DNA of 64,000 nt, from assembly GCA_038125665.1 (NCBI GenBank), contig JAYPEI010000006.1:1-64000 (forward strand), given 5' to 3'. This document shows positions 17,604 through 25,165 of the stretch, piece after piece. The notes beneath the pieces are model-generated. The model was not told the origin of the DNA. It did no database searches and worked only from the letters and a program-made list of their open reading frames with translations. Position 1 is the first letter of the stretch. Every line of letters starts with the position of its first letter. The translations under genes and the position numbers were made by a program. Source of the stretch: CAILUG01 sp038125665. Lineage in GTDB: Bacteria > Pseudomonadota > Gammaproteobacteria > Pseudomonadales > Pseudohongiellaceae.

Positions 17604-18956
17604 CTACATGTATGCTTGAGTGAGTTTTTGACTATAAGATATTACCCAGGCACGTATAAATAAGCCCGCTATAACGTTTCCAATACTTGCACCAATGAAC
17701 AAGCCTTGTAGTCCACCTATTGTGTTGCCAAGTAAAGCAAGAGGGACGTAACAAAGGAAGAACCGAATTAAACTTGTGAATAGACCCTTTTGGGGGGCAT
17801 GTAGAGCATTAAATGTAGATCCCCCAAGAATCACTATGCCTTGGAAAGCGTAAGAAATTGGTAATATTCGCAAAGCCAAAGTAATTATTTCTCGTGCTTC
17901 ATTGTTATCTGTGAAAATCATGGCGATCCAATGTGATGACAGGGCAATAAATACATAAAGAATGAGTTGCCAAATTAACACGAAATTCAAAGAGGTTTTT
18001 AACCCATCGCATACGCGTTTATATTTTTTAGCACCAAAATTTTGGCTTATAAATGGTGGTAAACTCATGGACATGCCCAATACCACAATTAGAACAAAAG
18101 ACTCCACTCGACTGACTACGCCATAAGCTGCTATCGCAGTGGGGCCGTAGGTAGCGATAGTGGAAGTAAGAATTCCTGTAGCTAGGGGGGTAATCATGTT
18201 CGCTAAAGCAGCTGGAATGGTCAATTTGAGATGTCGCGACCAGATAACAAAGAGATGCCCAAGACCAGGTAATCGCCTAGAAACACCAATACCCGCATAG
18301 AGTACATAACAAATAATAATGATCGTGATCCCCCAGCTAAGTATGGTTGCTAAAGCTGCCCCTGCAATTCCCATCGCCGGGATCGGGCCAAAGCCAAAGA
18401 TAAAAACAGGGTCAAGGATACCATTACAGACAGCACCTAATGTCATTAACTTACCGTGTAGCTTGGGATTTCCACTCGCACGTATCACAGATGTACCAGC
18501 AAATTGCGTAAGGATGAGAGGCATACCCAAATACCAGATCTCCATGAAAGAACGAATATATGTCATGCGTTCGGGGGCGGCGCCTAATACAGGGAAAATC
18601 ACATCAATTAATGCTAGGGACGGGTACAAAAACAATAGACCAGTCAACAACCCAAGTAACATACTCGCATTGATAAGTTCACCGGCACCTTGATTATCGC
18701 CAGCACCTAGTGACTTTGCTACAAGTGCAGAAGTACCAATGCCCAAACCTACACCAAAGTAGGTAATCATGATGCAAGCAGGAAAAGTAAAACCAAGAGC
18801 AGCAAGTTGGTCAAGACCAAGGATTGATACAAAATAGGTATCTGTTAGGTAGTAAAGGATTACAGCAACGGCACCAAGCACCGTTGGGACGCTACTTTTG
18901 TAAAGAGTTAACCCAACTGGGTCATTAAGTAAATCGAGTTGAGCAGTGGCTCTCAT
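17604..18956 (-). CDS. MATE family efflux transporter
   Basis: A 450-residue inner-membrane protein with about 12 hydrophobic segments in two similar halves, matching MatE antiporters that export drugs or metabolites using Na+ or H+. Blocks such as YYLTDTYFVSILGLDQLAALGF at the start and GAGDNQGAGELINASM in the first half are typical. I chose ATG 18956 because the longer frame begins with TTG (18971), and GGAA lies 5 nt upstream of the ATG. The gene is 29 nt after the dioxygenase start-proximal end of the same operon and is followed 6 nt later by a cytochrome c gene. The exported compound cannot be inferred; it might be a product or substrate of the TauD-type enzyme. Confidence 0.88.
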   Translation of the reverse strand: MRATAQLDLLNDPVGLTLYKSSVPTVLGAVAVILYYLTDTYFVSILGLDQLAALGFTFPACIMITYFGVGLGIGTSALVAKSLGAGDNQGAGELINASMLLGLLTGLLFLYPSLALIDVIFPVLGAAPERMTYIRSFMEIWYLGMPLILTQFAGTSVIRASGNPKLHGKLMTLGAVCNGILDPVFIFGFGPIPAMGIAGAALATILSWGITIIIICYVLYAGIGVSRRLPGLGHLFVIWSRHLKLTIPAALANMITPLATGILTSTIATYGPTAIAAYGVVSRVESFVLIVVLGMSMSLPPFISQNFGAKKYKRVCDGLKTSLNFVLIWQLILYVFIALSSHWIAMIFTDNNEAREIITLALRILPISYAFQGIVILGGSTFNALHAPQKGLFTSLIRFFLCYVPLALLGNTIGGLQGLFIGASIGNVIAGLFIRAWVISYSQKLTQAYM

Positions 18957-18985
18957 GATATTCCGATTCAATTATAAGCCAGTCA

Positions 18986-19891
18986 TCAGACTGGCACTTC
19001 TCCATTAACTATGGTGCGATACATTTCTCGACGATGACCGTCATAATCATTGAAGGCCTTGTGTACCACTTGTCTATTATCCCATAGCACGACAGTACCT
19101 GAAGACCAGCGTAAGCGGCAACAAAACTCATCACGCCTCACATGAGAGGCTAAAAAATTAAGTATTGGTCGAGCTTCCTCTTCAGTCATGCCTTGAATGC
19201 CCTGAGCATAGATCTCATCCACGTAAAGACTTTTATTTCCTGTGAAAGGATGATGACGGACAAGTGGATGGTAGTTTCCCTCCAATATACGATTGCGCGC
19301 TTCCATGTCCATTTTCATATCGCCGACGATTTCGTTGCCATGTTCATCTTTCCTGACGGTCAAGCGAATAGCTTCACGAGCCGTCATGTGAACACGTAGG
19401 CCATCAATTAATAACTTCATTTTGTCACTGAGAAAATTATAAGCAAGTTCGCAATTACTCCACCAGGTATCCCCACCATATGGGGGCACATCCTTGCCGT
19501 AGAGAATGCTGATAGAGGGAGGTTGCTCTAAAAAGGGAGAGTCAGTGTGCCATCCCTCCCCAAAAACACGATTGACTATGGTACTGGCTTCTTTGACAAG
19601 TTTTTGGATATTTCGATGACCTGGTATTCCTTGTGTGTAGGCATCAGTACCGAATTCCCCAAAACGTTGTGTGAAACTTTCCTGGTCCTCATACGTGAGT
19701 TCCTGATCACGAAAATAAATCATTTTATAGTGATACAGAGCTTTTTCTATTTGAACAAATTGTTCATCTGTGAGTTCATTCAGTTTTACACCTTGAATTT
19801 CTGCGCCCATAGCTGAAGATAAGGGGATAGTTTTGATGAGTGTGAAACCATTAGCTTTATCATCAAACCAACTTAAGGGATACATTTGCAT
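18986..19891 (-). CDS. TauD/TfdA-family Fe(II)/2-oxoglutarate dioxygenase
   Basis: A 301-residue member of the TauD/TfdA dioxygenases, which hydroxylate small molecules (taurine, 2,4-D, sulfonates, carnitine-type compounds) with Fe(II) and 2-oxoglutarate. The iron-binding HxD is in GEGWHTDSPF (His115, Asp117); the distal His is in RQVVHKAFNDYDGHRREMYR, which also supplies the 2-oxoglutarate-binding Arg. The N-terminal GAEIQGVKL block is standard. I chose ATG 19891 because GAGGA lies about 9 nt upstream; an in-frame ATG at 19936 has no ribosome site. It heads a minus-strand run with a MATE exporter and a cytochrome c and is divergent from an esterase gene 75 nt away. The substrate is unknown. 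Confidence 0.87.
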   Translation of the reverse strand: MQMYPLSWFDDKANGFTLIKTIPLSSAMGAEIQGVKLNELTDEQFVQIEKALYHYKMIYFRDQELTYEDQESFTQRFGEFGTDAYTQGIPGHRNIQKLVKEASTIVNRVFGEGWHTDSPFLEQPPSISILYGKDVPPYGGDTWWSNCELAYNFLSDKMKLLIDGLRVHMTAREAIRLTVRKDEHGNEIVGDMKMDMEARNRILEGNYHPLVRHHPFTGNKSLYVDEIYAQGIQGMTEEEARPILNFLASHVRRDEFCCRLRWSSGTVVLWDNRQVVHKAFNDYDGHRREMYRTIVNGEVPV

Positions 19892-19966
19892 GAACTCATT
19901 CCTCTTTATTTTTTGATGATGATAACTTAAGGTCATTGACTTTGATACTTGCTTAGGAAAGACCAG

Positions 19967-20974
19967 ATGCGACAGAAAAACGAATACGCTGCAGGATCAG
20001 TTCACCACCTAACACTGCACAGCAAATTACTATGTACCAACATGCTGGATGAGCCTCTTGAAAGACGTATTGATGTCTATGTGCCAGCTGGTCAAGATGG
20101 TCATGGGCTACCTCTGTTAGTCGATCTTGTCGGATTTTTATCAGGTGGTCCCAATCACACTAATTGGCGAAATTTTGGTGAAAATCTTCCTGAAAGACTT
20201 GATAGATTAATTGGAAGTGGTGCTATGGCTCCGGTTGTCGTCGCCCTACCAGACTGCTTTACACGTCTGGGTGGCAATCAGTACATCAACTCCCCAGTGT
20301 TGGGGCCATGGGCTGACATTATTCGCCAAGAAGTTGTTCCGATGGTTGAAAGTAAGTTTAGTTGTGGTGGAGATGGGAAGCGAGGGGTGTTTGGAAAAAG
20401 TTCAGGTGGTTATGGATCGCTAGTTCACGCGATGCTGTATCCTGATTTTTGGGCTGCTGCGGCCAGTCATTCTGGGGATTGTGGTTTTGAATTACTTTAC
20501 TTGCCCGAATTCCCTGGACTATTACGTGCCCTGGCTAGTAGAGATTTTAATCCTTCAGCATGGTTAGATGATTTTTTGGCAAAAAATAAACACAGGGGGG
20601 AAGAATTCCACACTTTGTTATTGCTTGCCATGTGTGCCTCTTTTGATCCTGATCCCACACAAGACTTGGGTATAAGATTGCCTATTGATACTTATACCTG
20701 CGAACTCATTACAGAGCGTTGGCAGAATTGGTTAAATTGGGATCCGCTAGTGATGGTAAATACTAAGGCGCAGGACCTAAAAAAGCTGAAAGTTTTGTAT
20801 TTTGATTGCGGAACTAAAGACCAATACAACCTTCTTTATGGGAACCGTCGATTAGCAAAGACATTACACCAGAACAAAGTTGATTTCGTTTATGAGGAGT
20901 TTAAAGACGATCATAACTCAACTGATTACCGGTTGGACCAGAGCTTGCCCAAGTTGGTAAAAGCTCTGTGCTAA
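19967..20974 (+). CDS. Esterase, alpha/beta-hydrolase (esterase D/Fes type)
   Basis: A 335-residue alpha/beta hydrolase resembling the putative esterase family (PF00756: esterase D, enterochelin esterase, mycolyltransferases). It has RRIDVYVPAG near the start, the nucleophile elbow GKSSGGYGS (GxSxG), a probable acid in YFDCGTKDQYN, and a late His in DDHNSTDYR. No signal peptide is visible, so it is probably cytoplasmic. I chose ATG 19967 (AGGA 8 nt upstream); the frame can extend to a TTG at 19949. The gene is divergent from the TauD operon and ends 7 nt from the convergent acetoacetyl-CoA synthetase stop. The substrate is not readable. Confidence 0.82.
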   Translation: MRQKNEYAAGSVHHLTLHSKLLCTNMLDEPLERRIDVYVPAGQDGHGLPLLVDLVGFLSGGPNHTNWRNFGENLPERLDRLIGSGAMAPVVVALPDCFTRLGGNQYINSPVLGPWADIIRQEVVPMVESKFSCGGDGKRGVFGKSSGGYGSLVHAMLYPDFWAAAASHSGDCGFELLYLPEFPGLLRALASRDFNPSAWLDDFLAKNKHRGEEFHTLLLLAMCASFDPDPTQDLGIRLPIDTYTCELITERWQNWLNWDPLVMVNTKAQDLKKLKVLYFDCGTKDQYNLLYGNRRLAKTLHQNKVDFVYEEFKDDHNSTDYRLDQSLPKLVKALC

Positions 20975-20981
20975 AAAGTAA

Positions 20982-22982
20982 TTATTTTCTGGGTGGTTCG
21001 TAAATTTCTTGAGTATCGCGAAAGTTTACATACCAATCTAGAGCCTGGGGATTCGCCATAGCGTCACGATTAGCCGATTTTTCCAAAGGCATGCCCAGTA
21101 GTATTTTCCGTAGGGGGACTTCCATTTTCTTACCAGTTAGTGTGTAGGGTATTTCTTCAACCTTATACATGACATCTGGGACATGCCTAGGGCTGTAATC
21201 ACTGCGTAACTTAGAGCTTATTTTCCTTGTGATTTCCTCGGTTAGCTCAAGCCCTGGTTGTAGTTTTACAAACAGTGGCATAAAGAATTTTCCTTCAGGA
21301 AGTTCTAGATTAACTATAATAGAGTCGGCAACTTCATCGATGCCATCAACGCTTCGATAAATTTCTGCTGTGCCAATTCGAATACCGAAGCGATTCAAAG
21401 TGGCATCGGAGCGACCTAGCACATAGCAGCCATCAGAATCGTCAAGCATAAAATAGTCACCCTGACGCCAGATGCCTGGATATTCGGAGAAATAGGTTTC
21501 TTTGTAGCGCTCATCATTGGCATCATTCCAGAAATATAATGGCATCGATGGCATTGGTTGAGTGACTACAAATTCGCCTACCTCATTACGTAGAGAATTT
21601 CCGGCCTCATCGAAAGCTTGAAGATCTACACCTAAGTGAGGCATTTGAATGATTCCAGCATGTACAGGCATTCCGGGCATTGGACCACAAAAACCTGAAC
21701 AAATATCAGTGCCACCACTACCAGGGCCAACCATCATGTTAGCTTTGACATTATCGTAAAACCAAGCGGTACACTCGGCAGATACAGGAGATCCAGCTAG
21801 CATTATGGCTTTCAAGTTGGCAAAAGCATATTTGTCTTTGGGAACAATACCAGCTTTTTCTTGCATCTGTTGCAATGTAGGGCTCGCACCAAACATGGCA
21901 GCTCCTGCCTCGTCTGTCATTTTCCACAGAGCATCAGGATTTGGATAGGTTGGGTTTCCATCATAGAGAATAGGGCAGGCCTCAACTAATAGAGAGGACA
22001 CCACGAAGTTCCACATCATCCACCCAGTGGTCGTAAAGAAGAACATTCGATCGCCAGGCTTCAAGTCATAATGTAGACGAGCCAGTTTGAATTGTTCTAT
22101 GAGGATACCTCCATGACCATGAACAATAGCCTTTGGTAGACCTGTTGTGCCTGAAGAGAAAAGGACCCACAAAGGATGATCAAAGGGTACTTGTTCAAAA
22201 ACGAAATCTGCTGGAGCTACTGTGGGATCATTCATTATGTCATCCCAAAGAAGTGCACCACTGCTAGGCAATTCTTTGTCCTCTACTTTCAGATAAGGCA
22301 GGTAAATGACATGCTCCAACGATGGTAAGGAATTAATTATATTTTTTACTTCCTCCTTACGATAGAAGGGCTTACCCTTGTACTGATAACCATCAACACA
22401 GAAAAGAACTTTGGGTTCAATTTGCGACAAGCGATCTAGAACACTTGGGGTACCAAAATCAGGTGAACAAGATGACCACGTGGCACCAATACTCGTTGCA
22501 GCTAAGACTGCCATAACAGCTTGAGGGCTATTCGGTAAATATGCTGCGACACGATCACCAGGTTTAATACCCATAGCACGAAGACGAGTAGCAATTTTTC
22601 TGACACCGTTACCAAGTTCTGCCCAGTCAAGAGCACTCAATGCTTGAGTTTCACTAGAATACAGTAGAGCAGTTGTACCAGGTTTTTCGTTTCGAAGAAT
22701 GTGTTGTGCGTAATTCAATCGTGCACCAGGGAACCACTCGGCACCTGGCATAGTACGTTTGCCAAGAACAGCGGTTGGAGGAGTGCTGGCTTCTATGTTG
22801 TTGTAGTCCCAAATACTTTGCCAGAAAACATCAAGATTGTCTAAAGACCAACGACGCATTTCCTGATAGGAGCTGAAATCAAGTCCATGAGTATCTTTAA
22901 GCCAGTTCCGATAATGGGTTAGATTAGTGTTTGCTACCCATTTATCACTGGGTTGCCAAAGGATATCACCTACGTTAACCAT
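20982..22982 (-). CDS. aacS: Acetoacetyl-CoA synthetase
   Basis: A 666-residue ANL-superfamily acyl-CoA ligase matching acetoacetate-CoA ligase in length and N-terminus (ILWQPSDKWVANTNLTHYRNWL). Adenylation motifs are LFSSGTTGLPKAIVHGHGG (ATP phosphate loop), RFGIRIGTAEIYR and a C-terminal LTGKKMEVPLRKIL with the catalytic lysine. The enzyme converts acetoacetate, ATP and CoA to acetoacetyl-CoA, linking ketone bodies, leucine breakdown and polyhydroxyalkanoates to central metabolism. ATG 22982 has GGAG 6 nt upstream; upstream in-frame codons to 23138 give a sequence without family likeness and would run into the divergent cytochrome gene. No partner genes of ketone-body use are adjacent. Confidence 0.92.
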   Translation of the reverse strand: MVNVGDILWQPSDKWVANTNLTHYRNWLKDTHGLDFSSYQEMRRWSLDNLDVFWQSIWDYNNIEASTPPTAVLGKRTMPGAEWFPGARLNYAQHILRNEKPGTTALLYSSETQALSALDWAELGNGVRKIATRLRAMGIKPGDRVAAYLPNSPQAVMAVLAATSIGATWSSCSPDFGTPSVLDRLSQIEPKVLFCVDGYQYKGKPFYRKEEVKNIINSLPSLEHVIYLPYLKVEDKELPSSGALLWDDIMNDPTVAPADFVFEQVPFDHPLWVLFSSGTTGLPKAIVHGHGGILIEQFKLARLHYDLKPGDRMFFFTTTGWMMWNFVVSSLLVEACPILYDGNPTYPNPDALWKMTDEAGAAMFGASPTLQQMQEKAGIVPKDKYAFANLKAIMLAGSPVSAECTAWFYDNVKANMMVGPGSGGTDICSGFCGPMPGMPVHAGIIQMPHLGVDLQAFDEAGNSLRNEVGEFVVTQPMPSMPLYFWNDANDERYKETYFSEYPGIWRQGDYFMLDDSDGCYVLGRSDATLNRFGIRIGTAEIYRSVDGIDEVADSIIVNLELPEGKFFMPLFVKLQPGLELTEEITRKISSKLRSDYSPRHVPDVMYKVEEIPYTLTGKKMEVPLRKILLGMPLEKSANRDAMANPQALDWYVNFRDTQEIYEPPRK

Positions 22983-23061
22983 ACTACTCCACCGGTTTGA
23001 TTTAATTAATAGTACAAAGCTGGCAATATTAACATATATAAGTCGTCTAGCAGGAGTTCCC

Positions 23062-23454
23062 TTGCCTATTTTGCCAATTATACGAGTGTCTAAGTTGCTA
23101 ACGGTAATGCTACTCTCTAGTTGTGCCGTTGATTCCAAGCAGTTCCAGGGAGTCAGCCCCGAAGTTTTGAAAAAACATGAACAGGCTTTAAGTTTGTCAG
23201 CAAGCCTAGGGTGTCTAGCATGTCACAGTTTAGATGGAAGCCCTGGTATTGGACCGAGTTGGGCAGGGCTTTGGGGTGAATCAGTGTTGTTGGCAGATTC
23301 CTCCGAGGTCATCGCTGATGAGGCGTACTTACGGCGAGCCATCTTACAACCGGAGTTTGAATTGGTCGCAGGATATCAGGGGCTGATGCTTGCGCCCAAG
23401 ATTACTGATGATCAATTAAACGAATTAATAAAACTACTTGAAGCTTTGCAATGA
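23062..23454 (+). CDS. Lipoprotein cytochrome c, CoxB C-terminal-like
   Basis: A 130-residue single-heme cytochrome with a lipoprotein leader. Starting at TTG 23062, which has CAGGAG 5 nt upstream, the protein begins MPILPIIRVSKLLTVMLLSSC, ending in a lipobox (LSSC). The heme motif is CLACHSLDGSPGIGPSWAGL, with VADEAYLRRAILQP and AGYQGLML carrying the Met ligand; this is the pattern of the cytochrome c tail of cytochrome oxidase subunit II, here as a stand-alone chain. Alternative starts are GTG 23086 or ATG 23107, which shorten the leader. It is divergent from aacS with 79 nt between starts. A role as a membrane-anchored electron carrier is likely; partners are unknown. Confidence 0.75.
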   Translation: MPILPIIRVSKLLTVMLLSSCAVDSKQFQGVSPEVLKKHEQALSLSASLGCLACHSLDGSPGIGPSWAGLWGESVLLADSSEVIADEAYLRRAILQPEFELVAGYQGLMLAPKITDDQLNELIKLLEALQ

Positions 23455-23507
23455 GGTTCACCATAATGGCATTTCCTCGTATGATGAAGTGCCAAAAGGA
23501 CTAACGG

Positions 23508-24971
23508 ATGGAACCAAAAAAGAAGACAAATCCAAGTAAATTAAGGCAGCAGCTTGGGTTTTGGGTCGGCACTATAGCCTTCATTTTGCTGTTGCTACTA
23601 CCAGTGCCTGAGGGGTTAAGTCCTGAGGGCATGCGAGTTGCCGCTGTAGCGTTGTTAATGGCTTGTTTCTGGATATCTGAGTGTGTGCCAATACCTGCTA
23701 CAGCACTGTTCCCTATGTTCCTTTTTCCCTTGCTTAAAGTTCTTCCAACAGCAGCGGTAACTGCTGCTTATGGGGATGAGATAGTCTTCCTCTTTATGGG
23801 GGGGTTCATGATTGGTGTAACCATGCAGAAATGGAATCTTCATCGTCGTATTGCGCTTAATATTATCAATGGTGTTGGGAGTAGTGAACGTCAATTAGTG
23901 CTTGGTTTCATGTTAGGGACAGCATTGTTATCAATGTGGATTAGTAACAGTGCAACAGTCATGATGATGGCCCCTGTTGCCATTGCTGTTACTCAAGAAG
24001 TGCGAAAGATAGAGGGACTGTCTCGTGCATCAGAACATTTTGGTACAGCACTGATGTTAAGTGTTGCCTATAGTGCGTCCATTGGAGGACTTTCAACTTT
24101 GGTCGGTACCCCACCAAATGCGATTTTTGTGGGTTTAGCCAAAACACTTTATGGTGTGGATATAGATTTTGTTGATTGGCTTAAAGTTGGCCTACCCATT
24201 TCTTGTTTGCTTTTTATTTTTTGCTGGTTACAACTCACTCGTTTTCAGTTTCCCCTGTCAAATACTCGAGACACCGAGGGTAGAGTGGATAGACATATTC
24301 AGCAAGAACTGAATATGATGGGTTCCATTTCATCAGCTGAATTCCGTGTTGCTCTTATCTTCAGTTTAGTTGCCACATTGTGGATAGTTAGAGGGCTACT
24401 CAAGCCAGCTATTTTGGCACTCGTCAGTGATCCCTCTATTGCCATGGCAGGTGCTTTTGCCCTGTTTTTATTGCCAGTATCCACAGGAAAGAAAGAGCGA
24501 TTACTTGATTGGGAGACTGCTACCTCTATCCCTTGGGATATCATCTTGTTGATGGGGGGAGGATTTGCTCTAGCTAGTGGATTTCAGGAAACAGGACTTA
24601 CTAAATGGCTGGCTGAAGAACTAGAAATACTATCTGGGATCTCTTTTGTTTTGATAGTAACCGTTGTAGTGACAGTAGTAGTCTTTCTCACTGAAATGAC
24701 TTCTAACGCCGCCACGGCGACATTATTCATTCCTGTCATGGGAGCACTGGCTATTTCGTTGGGGCAATCTCCACTTGCTCTGATGGTACCAACAGCTTTG
24801 GCATGTTCAATGGCATTTATGCTTCCTGTAGCAACACCACCCAATGCCATAGTCTTCGGCACGAGAGAGATTACTATAGATCAGATGATGCGAGTTGGAT
24901 TATTGCTCAACTTAGTGAGCATCCTAATTCTGATTTGGGCTGGAGTGACCTTGGCCCCACAATTGTACTGA
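23508..24971 (+). CDS. SLC13/DASS family Na+:anion (di/tricarboxylate) symporter
   Basis: A 487-residue inner-membrane carrier of the divalent anion:Na+ symporter family. The two substrate-binding hairpin motifs are visible: SNSATVMMMAPVA in the first half and TSNAATATLFIPV in the second, each followed by a proline-rich TPPNAI block (VGTPPNAIFVG and ATPPNAIVFG). Such carriers import succinate, malate, fumarate, citrate or sulfate; the pattern fits dicarboxylates best. ATG 23508 has AAGGA 8 nt upstream. It lies 53 nt after the lipoprotein cytochrome gene and in the same direction, but the functional link is unclear. Confidence 0.9.
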   Translation: MEPKKKTNPSKLRQQLGFWVGTIAFILLLLLPVPEGLSPEGMRVAAVALLMACFWISECVPIPATALFPMFLFPLLKVLPTAAVTAAYGDEIVFLFMGGFMIGVTMQKWNLHRRIALNIINGVGSSERQLVLGFMLGTALLSMWISNSATVMMMAPVAIAVTQEVRKIEGLSRASEHFGTALMLSVAYSASIGGLSTLVGTPPNAIFVGLAKTLYGVDIDFVDWLKVGLPISCLLFIFCWLQLTRFQFPLSNTRDTEGRVDRHIQQELNMMGSISSAEFRVALIFSLVATLWIVRGLLKPAILALVSDPSIAMAGAFALFLLPVSTGKKERLLDWETATSIPWDIILLMGGGFALASGFQETGLTKWLAEELEILSGISFVLIVTVVVTVVVFLTEMTSNAATATLFIPVMGALAISLGQSPLALMVPTALACSMAFMLPVATPPNAIVFGTREITIDQMMRVGLLLNLVSILILIWAGVTLAPQLY

Positions 24972-25065
24972 GCCTTGTGTGTCGAGTGATTCTATAGCCT
25001 TTCTGAATATCTCTTTTCGAGGCTATTACCAGAGAATCAATACTGCATAGTGAAAGTTAAGTGTA

Positions 25066-25071
25066 TATAAT
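25066..25071 (+). promoter_or_regulatory. Putative alaS promoter, -10 TATAAT
   Basis: A perfect TATAAT lies 94 nt before the alaS ATG, but the -35 position (17 nt upstream, CTGCAT) is a poor match. Between it and the start codon is a short inverted repeat GTCGA (25112-25116)/TCGAC (25128-25132). In E. coli alaS is repressed by AlaRS binding a palindrome at its promoter; whether that applies here is inference. Confidence 0.4.
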
Positions 25072-25165
25072 AGCTCCCTTTATAAACTCTCATAAACTTC
25101 GTAGGTAAATTGTCGATGGGTGGTCTGTCGACGTATCGTGCTCTACAACGCAGGTAGCTTAGGTA

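Noticed and set aside
18319..18693. A plus-strand frame of 124 residues inside the MATE gene
   Set aside because: Antisense shadow of a membrane protein; no family likeness.
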